Shown piece after piece: positions 8,049 to 17,553 of a stretch of 64,000 bases of DNA (the first letter of the stretch is position 1; each line of letters begins with the position of its first letter). Source of the DNA: Streptomyces sp. NBC_00223 (GTDB lineage: Bacteria > Actinomycetota > Actinomycetes > Streptomycetales > Streptomycetaceae); contig NZ_CP108109.1 of NCBI RefSeq assembly GCF_036199905.1, positions 5,145,501 to 5,209,500 of the forward strand, in the 5' to 3' direction. A program made the translations under genes and the position numbers. Below the pieces are notes generated by a model. That model had not been told where the DNA came from. It did not search any database and saw only the letters and a list, made by a program, of their open reading frames with translations.

Positions 8049-9207
8049 CGAACCCCTTGTCCTGGGCATCGAGACCTCGTGCGACGAGACCGGTGTCGGT
8101 GTCGTGCGCGGGCACACCCTGCTCGCCGACGCCGTCGCCTCCAGCGTCGACGAACACGCCCGCTACGGCGGTGTCGTGCCCGAGGTCGCCAGCCGCGCGC
8201 ACCTGGAGGCGATGGTCCCCACCATCCAGCGCGCGCTCAAGGAGGCCGGGGTCACCGCCCGCGACCTCGACGGCATCGCCGTCACCGCCGGGCCCGGCCT
8301 CGCGGGCGCGCTGCTGGTCGGCGTCTCGGCCGCCAAGGCGTACGCCTACGCGCTCGGCAAGCCGCTCTACGGCGTCAACCACCTCGCCTCGCACATCTGC
8401 GTCGACCAGCTCGAACACGGCGCCCTGCCCGAGCCGACGATGGCGCTGCTGGTCTCCGGCGGCCACTCCTCGCTGCTGCTCGCGCCCGACATCACCGGCG
8501 ACGTACGGCCGCTGGGCTCGACCATCGACGACGCGGCGGGCGAGGCGTTCGACAAGGTGGCCCGGGTGCTCGGCCTCGGCTTTCCCGGCGGCCCGGCGAT
8601 CGACCGGCACGCGCGCGAGGGGGACCCGAAGGCGATCGGCTTCCCGCGCGGTCTGACCGGCGCACGCGACCCGCTCTACGACTTCTCCTTCTCCGGTCTC
8701 AAGACCGCCGTGGCCCGCTGGGTCGAGGCCCGGCGCAGGGACGGCCAGGACGTACCGGTCGCCGACGTGGCCGCGTCCTTCCAGGAGGCCGTGGTGGACG
8801 TGCTGACCCGCAAGGCGATTCGGGCCTGCAAGGACAACGGCGTCGACCATCTGATGATCGGCGGGGGAGTGGCCGCCAACACCCGGCTGCGCTCGCTGGC
8901 GCTGGAGCGCTGCGCCGACGCCGGCATCCGGCTGCGGGTGCCGCGCCCGGGGCTGTGCACGGACAACGGCGCGATGGTCGCGGCGCTCGGCGCGGAGATG
9001 GTGGCCCGCGGCCGGCCGTCGTCCACCTTCGACCTGCCCGCGGACTCCTCGCTGCCGGTCACGGAGGTCTCGGTGCCGGGGCACACCCACCCGCCGGAGG
9101 GCCACTCCCACGAGCACGGGCACGCGCGCGACCACGGACACGCGCACGCGCCGGGCCACTCCCACGACCACGTGCACGAGTTGAGCAAGGACAACCTCTA
9201 CGGATGA
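8041..9207 (+). CDS. tsaD: tRNA N6-adenosine threonylcarbamoyltransferase TsaD with His-rich tail
   Basis: This 388-residue enzyme transfers the threonylcarbamoyl group from threonylcarbamoyl-AMP to A37. [15 protein letters not shown] starts the ASKHA domain, [11 protein letters not shown] supplies the metal-binding H-x-x-x-H, followed by [36 protein letters not shown] and [13 protein letters not shown]. The core is normal, but the last 45 or so residues form a histidine-rich tail (13 His within about 37 residues, [15 protein letters not shown]-type), ending ELSKDNLYG. The tail could bind Ni2+/Zn2+. The gene overlaps rimI upstream and the small ORF downstream (ATGA). Confidence 0.95.
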   Translation: MADEPLVLGIETSCDETGVGVVRGHTLLADAVASSVDEHARYGGVVPEVASRAHLEAMVPTIQRALKEAGVTARDLDGIAVTAGPGLAGALLVGVSAAKAYAYALGKPLYGVNHLASHICVDQLEHGALPEPTMALLVSGGHSSLLLAPDITGDVRPLGSTIDDAAGEAFDKVARVLGLGFPGGPAIDRHAREGDPKAIGFPRGLTGARDPLYDFSFSGLKTAVARWVEARRRDGQDVPVADVAASFQEAVVDVLTRKAIRACKDNGVDHLMIGGGVAANTRLRSLALERCADAGIRLRVPRPGLCTDNGAMVAALGAEMVARGRPSSTFDLPADSSLPVTEVSVPGHTHPPEGHSHEHGHARDHGHAHAPGHSHDHVHELSKDNLYG

Positions 9208-9470
9208 CCGTCACCCTGATGTGGGAGGCCGCCGCCGCCGAGGGCCGCGGCCCCCAACTCCTCGACTGGGCCCGGGAGGAGGCCGGCGACCTGCCCGGCA
9301 CCCCCCGCCGCCGGGAATTCCTCACCGCGCCCGGCGACCGGGTCCTCGTACTCAGCTGGTGGGACGAGCCCTACGACGCCGAGCTGCCCGAACTCCCCGA
9401 GCCGCCCGCCGAGTTGGTGCGCCGCGAGGTGCACCGCTGGCGGTTCGTCTCGGTGTCGGTCGAGTCCTGA
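9204..9470 (+). CDS. Conserved hypothetical small protein
   Basis: This 88-residue protein ([66 protein letters not shown]) is coupled to tsaD through an ATGA overlap. The WE...A.EG....LLDWA pattern and alternating strands suggest a small ferredoxin-like or dabb-type alpha/beta barrel subunit, but I cannot name a family. It is probably cotranscribed with tsaB-rimI-tsaD. Function unknown. Confidence 0.78.
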   Translation: MTVTLMWEAAAAEGRGPQLLDWAREEAGDLPGTPRRREFLTAPGDRVLVLSWWDEPYDAELPELPEPPAELVRREVHRWRFVSVSVES

Positions 9471-9477
9471 CGGGCTG

Positions 9478-10659
9478 TCAATTCCCGCGGACCGGCTGCC
9501 CGATCAGCATCGAGGGCGCCCCCGCCACCCGGGTCAGGAAGACCGTGGCCGCGTGCGGACCCTGCGGCTTCACCCGCCTCCTGACCTCCTCCGGCTCCAC
9601 CGCCGAGCCGCGCTTCTTCACCGTCAGCGTGCCGACCCCGCGCTCGCGCAGCAGCGCCTTGAGCCGCTTCAGGCCGAAGGGCAGCACATCGGTGATCTCG
9701 TACCCGGTCGCGTACGGTGTCGGGCGCGCCGCGTCGGCCGTCACATAGGCGATGGTCGGGTCGATCAGGCCGCCGCCCAGCTCCTCGGCCACCGCGGCGA
9801 CCAGATGCGCGCGGATGACGGCGCCGTCCGGCTCGTACAGGAAGCGTCCGACCGGCAGCACCGGCGGGTCGGGCAGGGTGCCGCGGCTGTGGAGGGCGGC
9901 GCCGGAGGGCAGCAAGGTGGCCCGTACGGTGCCCGGTTCGGTGCCGAACCACAGCGCGGCCTCCTTCACGTCCCCGCGGTCCGAGACCCACTCGGCCTCC
10001 GCGTCGGCGGGTACGGCCTCGTGCGGGATGCCGGGCGCGACCTTCACCGCCGCGTGCGGGACCGTACGGGCGGCGGTCAGCGCCCAGGACAGCGGCGGGG
10101 AGTACGCCTCCGGGTCGAAGGTGCGGCCGCGTCCGGTCCGGCGGGCCGGGTCCACGAACACCGCGTCGTACGCCCCCGTGGCGACCTCGGTCACGTCGGC
10201 GTGGCGCACCTCGATCCGGTCGGCCAGGCCCAGCGCCTCGGCGTTGGCGCGGGCCACCGCGCAGGTCAGCGGGTCGCGGTCGACGGCGAGCACCTCGATC
10301 CCGGCCCTGGCCAGCGCGATCGCGTCGCCGCCGATGCCGCCGCACAGGTCCGCGAGCCGGCGCACGCCCAGCGCGGCGAAGCGCTCGGCCCGGTGGGCGG
10401 CGACCGAGGCGCGGGTTGCCTGCTCCACGCCGTTGGGCGTGAAGTACATCCGGTGGGCGTCCTCCGCGCCGAACTTCGCGACCGCGCGCTGCCGCAGCCG
10501 GGCCTGGCCGAGCGCCGCCGACACCAGCGCGGGGTCGTACGTCCGCCGCAGCCGGGTGGCCGCGGCCAGTTCGTCGGCGGGGTCGTGGTCGCGCAGCGCG
10601 TCGAGCAGCGCCTGCCCGTCCCCGGTCAGCAGCGCGGCAAAGCCCTCGGAATCGTCCAC
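9478..10659 (-). CDS. Class I SAM-dependent methyltransferase (THUMP-like domain protein)
   Basis: This 393-residue protein has the SAM-binding Rossmann motif VRRLADLCGGIGGDAIALARAG followed by VLAVDRDPLTCAVARANAEAL (motif II acid) and TGAYDAVFVDPARRTGRGRTF (motif IV, D-P-A/P-R). The N-terminus contains YFTPNGVEQATR, frequent in this family, and the C-terminus has LKRLKALLRERGVGTLTVKKRGSA, a THUMP-like nucleic-acid-binding part. An RNA base or possibly protein substrate is likely but not known. GTG at 10659 was chosen; longer in-frame ORFs run into repetitive non-coding DNA. Confidence 0.88.
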   Translation of the reverse strand: MDDSEGFAALLTGDGQALLDALRDHDPADELAAATRLRRTYDPALVSAALGQARLRQRAVAKFGAEDAHRMYFTPNGVEQATRASVAAHRAERFAALGVRRLADLCGGIGGDAIALARAGIEVLAVDRDPLTCAVARANAEALGLADRIEVRHADVTEVATGAYDAVFVDPARRTGRGRTFDPEAYSPPLSWALTAARTVPHAAVKVAPGIPHEAVPADAEAEWVSDRGDVKEAALWFGTEPGTVRATLLPSGAALHSRGTLPDPPVLPVGRFLYEPDGAVIRAHLVAAVAEELGGGLIDPTIAYVTADAARPTPYATGYEITDVLPFGLKRLKALLRERGVGTLTVKKRGSAVEPEEVRRRVKPQGPHAATVFLTRVAGAPSMLIGQPVRGN

Positions 10660-10700
10660 GCGATCATTCTCCCGCCGCCGAGGGTGCCCTGGGGCCCGGG

Positions 10701-11050
10701 GCGCCGGGTGTACGGGCGTGCCCGGCTCTTTCCCCCCGCCGGGCGGGTGTGCCGGCATCAGCACCTGTTTCCCGCCGCCGCGGCCTGCTTTTACCGCCCC
10801 TGCGGCGGGCGTTGCCGGCGGGGGCGCTTGTTTTCCGCCGCCGTGGTGGGACGCGGCATGGTGGTTTCCGGCGGTGCCCTGCGGCCCGGGGCGCCGGGCA
10901 TACGGGCGCGTGCCCAGCTCTTTCCCCCGGCGGGGGCGCCTGTTTTCCGCCGCCGTGGTGGGACGCGGGATGGTGGTTTCCGGCGGTGCCCTCCGGGCCG
11001 GGGTGCCGGGCATACGGGCGCGTGCCCGGCTCTTTCCCCCGGCGGGGGCG
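10701..11050. repeat. Diverged tandem repeats, about 111 bp period
   Basis: This stretch between the methyltransferase start and the CIRCE region is built from related blocks. GTGGTTTCCGGCGGTGCCCT occurs at 10861 and again at 10972, giving a period of 111 bases. The block containing GCTCTTTCCCCC recurs near 10733, 10917 and 11029, and TTTTCCGCCGCCGTGGTGGG near 10831 and 10942. The first copy is more diverged. ORFs run across it on both strands, but the predicted proteins are low-complexity and show no family, so I treat it as non-coding. Confidence 0.8.
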
Positions 11051-11115
11051 TTGCCGGCGTGGGCGCCATCTCCGCCGTCGCGGGGCGTCGCGGACGCGTC
11101 CGTACGGGTACGCCA

Positions 11116-11142
11116 CTGGCACTCCGCTTGACCGAGTGCTAA
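11116..11142 (+). promoter_or_regulatory. CIRCE operator 1 (HrcA site)
   Basis: The inverted repeat CTGGCACTC - 9 bases - GAGTGCTAA matches the CIRCE consensus (TTAGCACTC-N9-GAGTGCTAA) except for two bases in the left arm. CIRCE is the binding site of the heat-shock repressor HrcA. It overlaps the -35 box of the groES promoter. Confidence 0.92.
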
Positions 11143-11156
11143 GAGCGTCCTAGTCT
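11128..11156 (+). promoter_or_regulatory. Vegetative (HrdB-type) promoter of groES-groEL1
   Basis: TTGACC at 11128-11133 and TAGTCT at 11151-11156 are separated by exactly 17 bases, a good -35/-10 pair for the principal sigma factor. The -35 box lies inside CIRCE 1, and the expected start point falls at the beginning of CIRCE 2, so repressor bound at either site would block initiation. Confidence 0.8.
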
Positions 11157-11161
11157 CAGTT

Positions 11162-11188
11162 CTGGCACTCGACACCGTTGAGTGCCAG
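11162..11188 (+). promoter_or_regulatory. CIRCE operator 2 (HrcA site)
   Basis: CTGGCACTC - 9 bases - GAGTGCCAG is a perfect inverted repeat with the CIRCE arm and spacer lengths, 46 bases after the first copy. It covers the predicted transcription start of the groES operon. Confidence 0.9.
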
Positions 11189-11290
11189 CAGTTCAGCGAC
11201 GGGCAGGTCCGGCACCCGCGACGACGGGCCTACCAGGTCGCCGACCCTGACAGACACTCCCGTGAGCCCTTTGAAGGGGGAGGTCGGATC

Positions 11291-11599
11291 GTGACGACCG
11301 CCAGCACCAAGGTTGCCATCAAGCCGCTTGAGGACCGCATTGTGGTCCAGCCGCTCGACGCCGAGCAGACCACGGCCTCCGGCCTGGTCATCCCGGACAC
11401 CGCCAAGGAGAAGCCCCAGGAGGGCGTCGTCCTGGCCGTGGGCCCGGGCCGCTTCGAGGACGGCAACCGGCTGCCGCTCGACGTCGCCGTCGGCGATGTC
11501 GTGCTCTACAGCAAGTACGGCGGCACCGAGGTGAAGTACAACGGCGAGGAGTACCTCGTCCTCTCGGCCCGCGACGTGCTCGCGATCATCGAGAAGTAG
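11291..11599 (+). CDS. groES: Co-chaperonin GroES
   Basis: This 102-residue heptameric lid of the chaperonin has [38 protein letters not shown] (the roof loop and mobile loop region) and the end [16 protein letters not shown], all typical. The GTG start at 11291 follows a GGGGGAGG ribosome site. Expression should be heat-inducible through the two CIRCE sites upstream. groEL1 follows after 136 bases containing a terminator-like hairpin. Confidence 0.97.
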   Translation: MTTASTKVAIKPLEDRIVVQPLDAEQTTASGLVIPDTAKEKPQEGVVLAVGPGRFEDGNRLPLDVAVGDVVLYSKYGGTEVKYNGEEYLVLSARDVLAIIEK

Positions 11600-11625
11600 T
11601 TCGCGGCTTCACCGCAGCCGTGATC

Positions 11626-11677
11626 CCGCCCCGGGTTTCCGTGTCCTCAAGGCCCGGGTGCCCGGGGCGGTTTCTTT
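11626..11677 (+). terminator. Hairpin between groES and groEL1
   Basis: CCGCCCCGGG (11626-11635) pairs with CCCGGGGCGG (11661-11670), followed by TTTCTTT. The 25-base loop also contains CCCGGG, which can pair differently. It is probably a partial terminator lowering groEL1 relative to groES. Confidence 0.6.
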
Positions 11678-11726
11678 GACCGTCCTGCCGTCCGTGACGA
11701 CGTGATTAGACGAGTAGACGAGGTAG

Positions 11727-13358
<1,632 letters not shown>

Positions 13359-13407
13359 CGCGATCGCGTCAAGCACCTGACAGTCCGTACGAAGTCCGTA
13401 CGACAGC

Positions 13408-13457
13408 CGCCCGAGGCCCGGCGGACCCCCGGTAAGGGGTCCGCCGGGCCTCGGGCG
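13408..13457 (+). terminator. Strong hairpin terminator after groEL1
   Basis: A perfect 22-bp stem (left arm 13408-13429, right arm 13436-13457) with a 6-base loop CGGTAA. The stem is G+C-rich; there is no long T tract, as is usual in Streptomyces. Confidence 0.88.
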
Positions 13458-13679
13458 TTGTGGCGTTCGGTTGTTCAAGAAATGGTCACAGTAGGGTAAC
13501 GCTTCTCCCTGTGAGGTCCGGCGAAACGGTCGAAGCCGGAGCAGGGATGCACCCGGTATGACCGGTCATTCCCCCATCTCACCCCGTGTGTAAAGACCTT
13601 GACGGTCAATCAGCGAAGACTGTTGGATACACGCTGTTTGAGTTCGTCCGAGTGTTCGATCCTGGGGTGTGGGGTTCAT

Positions 13680-16600
13680 ATGGGGTGGGGGGAGCCGCGC
13701 GCAGCGCGCGGCAAAGGAAACGCATGGAGACGCGGGTCCCTGTCGGCGGTGACGGCGCTGCTCGTCGTCGCGCCGATGCTGGGCCTCGGGGCCGCGCCCG
13801 CGACCGCGGACGCCGGGACGCCCCCGGCGCAGACGGAGGATCAGAAGGCGCTCGCGGAGGCCCAGCGCACGGGTCAGCGGGTGGAGATCGCCGGGCAGGC
13901 GACGGAGAACACCACGACGTACGCGAACCCGGACGGGCTCACGTTCACGCTGGAGGACTCCGCCGTACCGGTCCGGGCGAAGAAGCCCGGCGGCGGCTGG
14001 CAGACACCGGACGCCACGCTGGTCCGGCGCCCCGACGGCTCCGTCGGGCCTGCGGCCGCGGTCGTGGACATGTCCTTCTCCGGCGGCGGTGACGGCGCCG
14101 GCCTGGTACGGATCTCCGAGCAGGGCAAGTCGCTTCAGGTGGGCTGGCCGGGCCGGCTGCCCGCGCCCGTGCTCAGCGGCGCCAGCGCGCTCTACCCGGA
14201 CGTCCTGCCGGACGTCGACCTGAAGGTGACCGCCACGGTCGAGGGCTTCCAGCACGTGCTGGTCGTCAAGACCCCCGAGGCGGCCCGCGATCCCAGGCTC
14301 AAGAAGGTCGACTACACGCTCAGCAGCGACGGTCTGACCGTCCGCACGGGCACCGACGGCGACCTGGCCGCCGTCGACGGTGAGGGCCGGACCGTGTTCC
14401 GGGCGCCGCGCGCCCAGATGTGGAACTCGGCCGGCGCGGTACGGGACGAGGCCCCGGCGGCCCCCGCGGCGACCGGCCGCGCCGCGGCGCGGACCGGCGC
14501 GACGCCCGGCGACACGCAGACGGACGCGCCGCCGCCCGGCACCACCGCCTTCGCCGCGACGCCCTCCGGCGAGGGCGTGGTGGACCGCTCGCAGCAGCCC
14601 GGACAGGGCGACGACGTCGCGGAGATGCGGACGACCGTCACCGACCACTCGGTCTCGGTGGTCCCCGACGCCGATCTGATCGGCCGGACCACCGAGGCGC
14701 AGTACCCGCTCTACATCGACCCGACGGTGACGTGGAGCGGGGACGAGCGCACCCTGCTGCGCTCGGACGGCTACAAGTCGTACAACTTCGGCAACGGCAC
14801 CGACAACGAGGGCTCCGGGATCGGCCACTGCGGCACCTGGAACGGCTACTACTGCGGTCCCGGCTACACCCAGCGGCTCTACTTCGAGTTCTCGCCGACC
14901 AGCCTCAAGGGCAAGTCGGTGCTGTCGGCCACCTTCCGGGCCACCGAGACCTGGTCGTTCTCCTGCGACGCGCGCTGGGTGGACCTGGAGCGCACGGACA
15001 ACATCTCGTCGTCCACCGCCTGGTCGTCCAAGCCCAAGGACCTGGACCTGATGGTGGACCGCAATGTGTCGGCGGGCCGCGGCTCGGCGTGCAGCCCGTC
15101 CCAGCCCACCAAGGCGATCGACTTCACGGACAACGCGGAGGAGACCAACGAGAATCTGACCCCGACGGTGAAGAGCTTCGCCGCGGGCAGCTTCTCCCGG
15201 CTGACGCTGGAGCTCAGGGCGCACGACGAGTCGGACACCAGCGCCTGGAAGCGGTTCAAGAACGACGCCGTGCTCGCGGTGAAGTTCGTCGCCACCCCCG
15301 CGCTGCCCAAGACGCCCGGCCTGGTCACCGGTGACGGCGTGATCTGCTCCACCAACTCGGCCGACCCCACCATCGTCAGTGACCCCACACCGCTGGTCTC
15401 GGGCCGCCCGCAGACGGCGGCCGGCGGCGAGTCGGGCGCGAATCTGCGCATCCGGTGGCGTACGGACAAGTGGGACGGCTCGACCTGGGTGACGGCGTTC
15501 ACCGATGTCACCCGGCCGACCTCCGGATACGTGGCCAACCTCGCCACCCAGACGGCCAGTCTGCCCACCCTCCAGGAGGGGACGAAGTACCGGCTCAAGG
15601 CGCTGACCCTCTCCTTCTACGAGGGCGGCACCAACCAGCTGAACACCGGCTACACCACGCCGTGCTACTTCACCGTGGACTCCACAGCGCCCAAGGCCCC
15701 GGTGATCACCATGGGCAGCCCGTACACCGCGTGCACCGCCACCTCCTGCGCGCCGGCCGGCGGTCCCGGCACGAAGGGCACCTTCACCTTCGCCCCCGCG
15801 TCGGGGGACACCAACAACGTCGCCTACCAGTACAAGCTGTCGACGGACACGGCCTGGTCCGCGGAGATCGCGGGCGCGACCGTGCACAAGGACATCGTGC
15901 CGGGCAAGGCGGGCACGTATCAGCTGACCGTCCGCGCCAAGGACTCGATCGGCCGGTGGGGCGCGCAGTCGCTGGTGGACTTCCTGGTCGCGGCGGGCGC
16001 GGGTCCGGTCGCCCAGTGGCACTTCGACGAGGCGTCAGGTGTCGCGGTGGACTCCTCCACCACGGTGGCGGCCAACCAGCACAACGCCACCCTGTCCACG
16101 ACCGGGGCCACCCGTGACGGCCGCGGCCGCCGCGGCGAGATCCTGCACGACGCCTCGGGCGTGCCGGTGACCACCCCGGCCACCGACAAGGGCCTGTCCC
16201 TGGACGGCACCTCGGGCTACGCGTCGACCGCGGGGCCGGTGCTGGAGACCCGGTCGGCGTACACGCTCTCCACGTGGGTGCGGCTGGACGACCTCAGCAA
16301 GAACCAGATCCTGCTCTCGCAGGACGGCACCCGCTACAGCCCGTTCATCATGGGCTACGACAAGGGCCTGGCCACCTACTTCTTCGGAGTGAAGGAGCAG
16401 GACGCCGACACCGGCACCGCGTACTACGGCATCAAGGACACGCGGGCCGCCCAAGTGGGCCAGTGGACCCATCTGCTGGGCACCTACGACCCGGCGACTC
16501 AGGAGATCAAGCTCTACGTCAACGGGATCCTCCAGGGCACCACGCACACCGCCGGTTCCTGGTCCGCGACGGGCGCGTTCCAGATCGGCCGGTACAAGTG

Positions 16601-17417
16601 GGCGAACCTCTACCAGTACAACACCCAGGGCATCATCGACGAGGTCAAGGTCTGGCAGCGCACGCTGACGCCCGACGAGGCCCTTGTCGAGGCGCGCTCG
16701 CTGGACACGGGCGGCTTCGGCCAGACCGAGCTGGTCGGCGCGTGGGACCCGGCGAACGCCAGCGGCACCTCGCTGGCCGACACCGCCTCGGGCTACGGGC
16801 GTTCGCTCACGCTGACCGGCGGCGCCTCGCTCGACGGTGAGTCCCTCGTGCTCGACGGCGTCAACGGCGCCGCCACCACGCCGGGCGCGCTCGTCGACGA
16901 CTCCGGCTCGTTCACGGTCACCACGGCCGTGTCCCTGGACGGCGCCAAGCTGGCGGCCAAGCCGGTCGGTTACGTCGGGCAGGTGGTCGGCCAGCGCACC
17001 GCGAGCGGTTCGTCCTGGGGCTTCTGGTTCCAGCTGACCGGCAAGTCCACGGTGCTGGACGAGGACACGCTGGAGGAGAAGACCGTCCCGGTGGGCATCT
17101 GGCACTTCGGGCGGCTCAACAGCGACGGCACCTTCACCTCCGTGGTGTCCGACGAGACCGCCGCGATGGACAGCGCGGTCCGGCTGACCGGTGTGTTCAA
17201 CGCCCAGGACGGCACCGTGAGCCTCTACCTCGGCCACAACCAGAACGGCGAGGAAAAGGCGTACACCGCGCAGGTCGGCACGGGTGAGTTCGCGGTCGGC
17301 GCGTCCTACGCCGGGACCACCTGGCAGCACTACCTGCCCGGCCGGATCACCGATGTGCGGGTCTGGGCCGGCGCGATGGTGAGTTCCGAGCAGATCGACC
17401 AGCAGGTGGGCGACTGA
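13680..17417 (+). CDS. Large secreted LamG-domain protein
   Basis: About 1245 residues. A signal peptide (RRGSLSAVTALLVVAPMLGL, ending ATADA) is followed by an N-terminal region common to RHS-associated Streptomyces proteins (YANPDGLTFTLEDSAVPVRA, LYPDVLPDVDLKVTATVEGF, YPLYIDPTVTWSG), a beta-rich middle, and two concanavalin/LamG-type domains. The first spans roughly AGPVAQWHFDEASGVAVDSS to IIDEVKVWQRTLTPDEA, the second LVGAWDPANASGTSLADTAS to GRITDVRVWAGAM. The start is uncertain: ATG 13680 is used; a TTG at 13599 is in frame but improbable. It is followed by the RHS gene after 136 bases and probably acts with it at the cell surface, perhaps binding carbohydrate. Function otherwise unknown. 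Confidence 0.85.
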   Translation: MGWGEPRAARGKGNAWRRGSLSAVTALLVVAPMLGLGAAPATADAGTPPAQTEDQKALAEAQRTGQRVEIAGQATENTTTYANPDGLTFTLEDSAVPVRAKKPGGGWQTPDATLVRRPDGSVGPAAAVVDMSFSGGGDGAGLVRISEQGKSLQVGWPGRLPAPVLSGASALYPDVLPDVDLKVTATVEGFQHVLVVKTPEAARDPRLKKVDYTLSSDGLTVRTGTDGDLAAVDGEGRTVFRAPRAQMWNSAGAVRDEAPAAPAATGRAAARTGATPGDTQTDAPPPGTTAFAATPSGEGVVDRSQQPGQGDDVAEMRTTVTDHSVSVVPDADLIGRTTEAQYPLYIDPTVTWSGDERTLLRSDGYKSYNFGNGTDNEGSGIGHCGTWNGYYCGPGYTQRLYFEFSPTSLKGKSVLSATFRATETWSFSCDARWVDLERTDNISSSTAWSSKPKDLDLMVDRNVSAGRGSACSPSQPTKAIDFTDNAEETNENLTPTVKSFAAGSFSRLTLELRAHDESDTSAWKRFKNDAVLAVKFVATPALPKTPGLVTGDGVICSTNSADPTIVSDPTPLVSGRPQTAAGGESGANLRIRWRTDKWDGSTWVTAFTDVTRPTSGYVANLATQTASLPTLQEGTKYRLKALTLSFYEGGTNQLNTGYTTPCYFTVDSTAPKAPVITMGSPYTACTATSCAPAGGPGTKGTFTFAPASGDTNNVAYQYKLSTDTAWSAEIAGATVHKDIVPGKAGTYQLTVRAKDSIGRWGAQSLVDFLVAAGAGPVAQWHFDEASGVAVDSSTTVAANQHNATLSTTGATRDGRGRRGEILHDASGVPVTTPATDKGLSLDGTSGYASTAGPVLETRSAYTLSTWVRLDDLSKNQILLSQDGTRYSPFIMGYDKGLATYFFGVKEQDADTGTAYYGIKDTRAAQVGQWTHLLGTYDPATQEIKLYVNGILQGTTHTAGSWSATGAFQIGRYKWANLYQYNTQGIIDEVKVWQRTLTPDEALVEARSLDTGGFGQTELVGAWDPANASGTSLADTASGYGRSLTLTGGASLDGESLVLDGVNGAATTPGALVDDSGSFTVTTAVSLDGAKLAAKPVGYVGQVVGQRTASGSSWGFWFQLTGKSTVLDEDTLEEKTVPVGIWHFGRLNSDGTFTSVVSDETAAMDSAVRLTGVFNAQDGTVSLYLGHNQNGEEKAYTAQVGTGEFAVGASYAGTTWQHYLPGRITDVRVWAGAMVSSEQIDQQVGD

Positions 17418-17553
17418 CGCGTCCGGATGCCGGGGACGGCGGCGCGCGGGGGGACCGCGCGCTGCCGCTCCCCCCTCCGGCCGTTCCCGCGCATCACTCT
17501 TCGCACTCTCCGCAACTTCTCGCGATCTTCAACGACAGGGTGGGGGCTCATTC

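Noticed and set aside
10701-11050. CRISPR-like array
   Set aside because: Repeats are long, diverged and without unique spacers of uniform size; no cas genes are present in the window.
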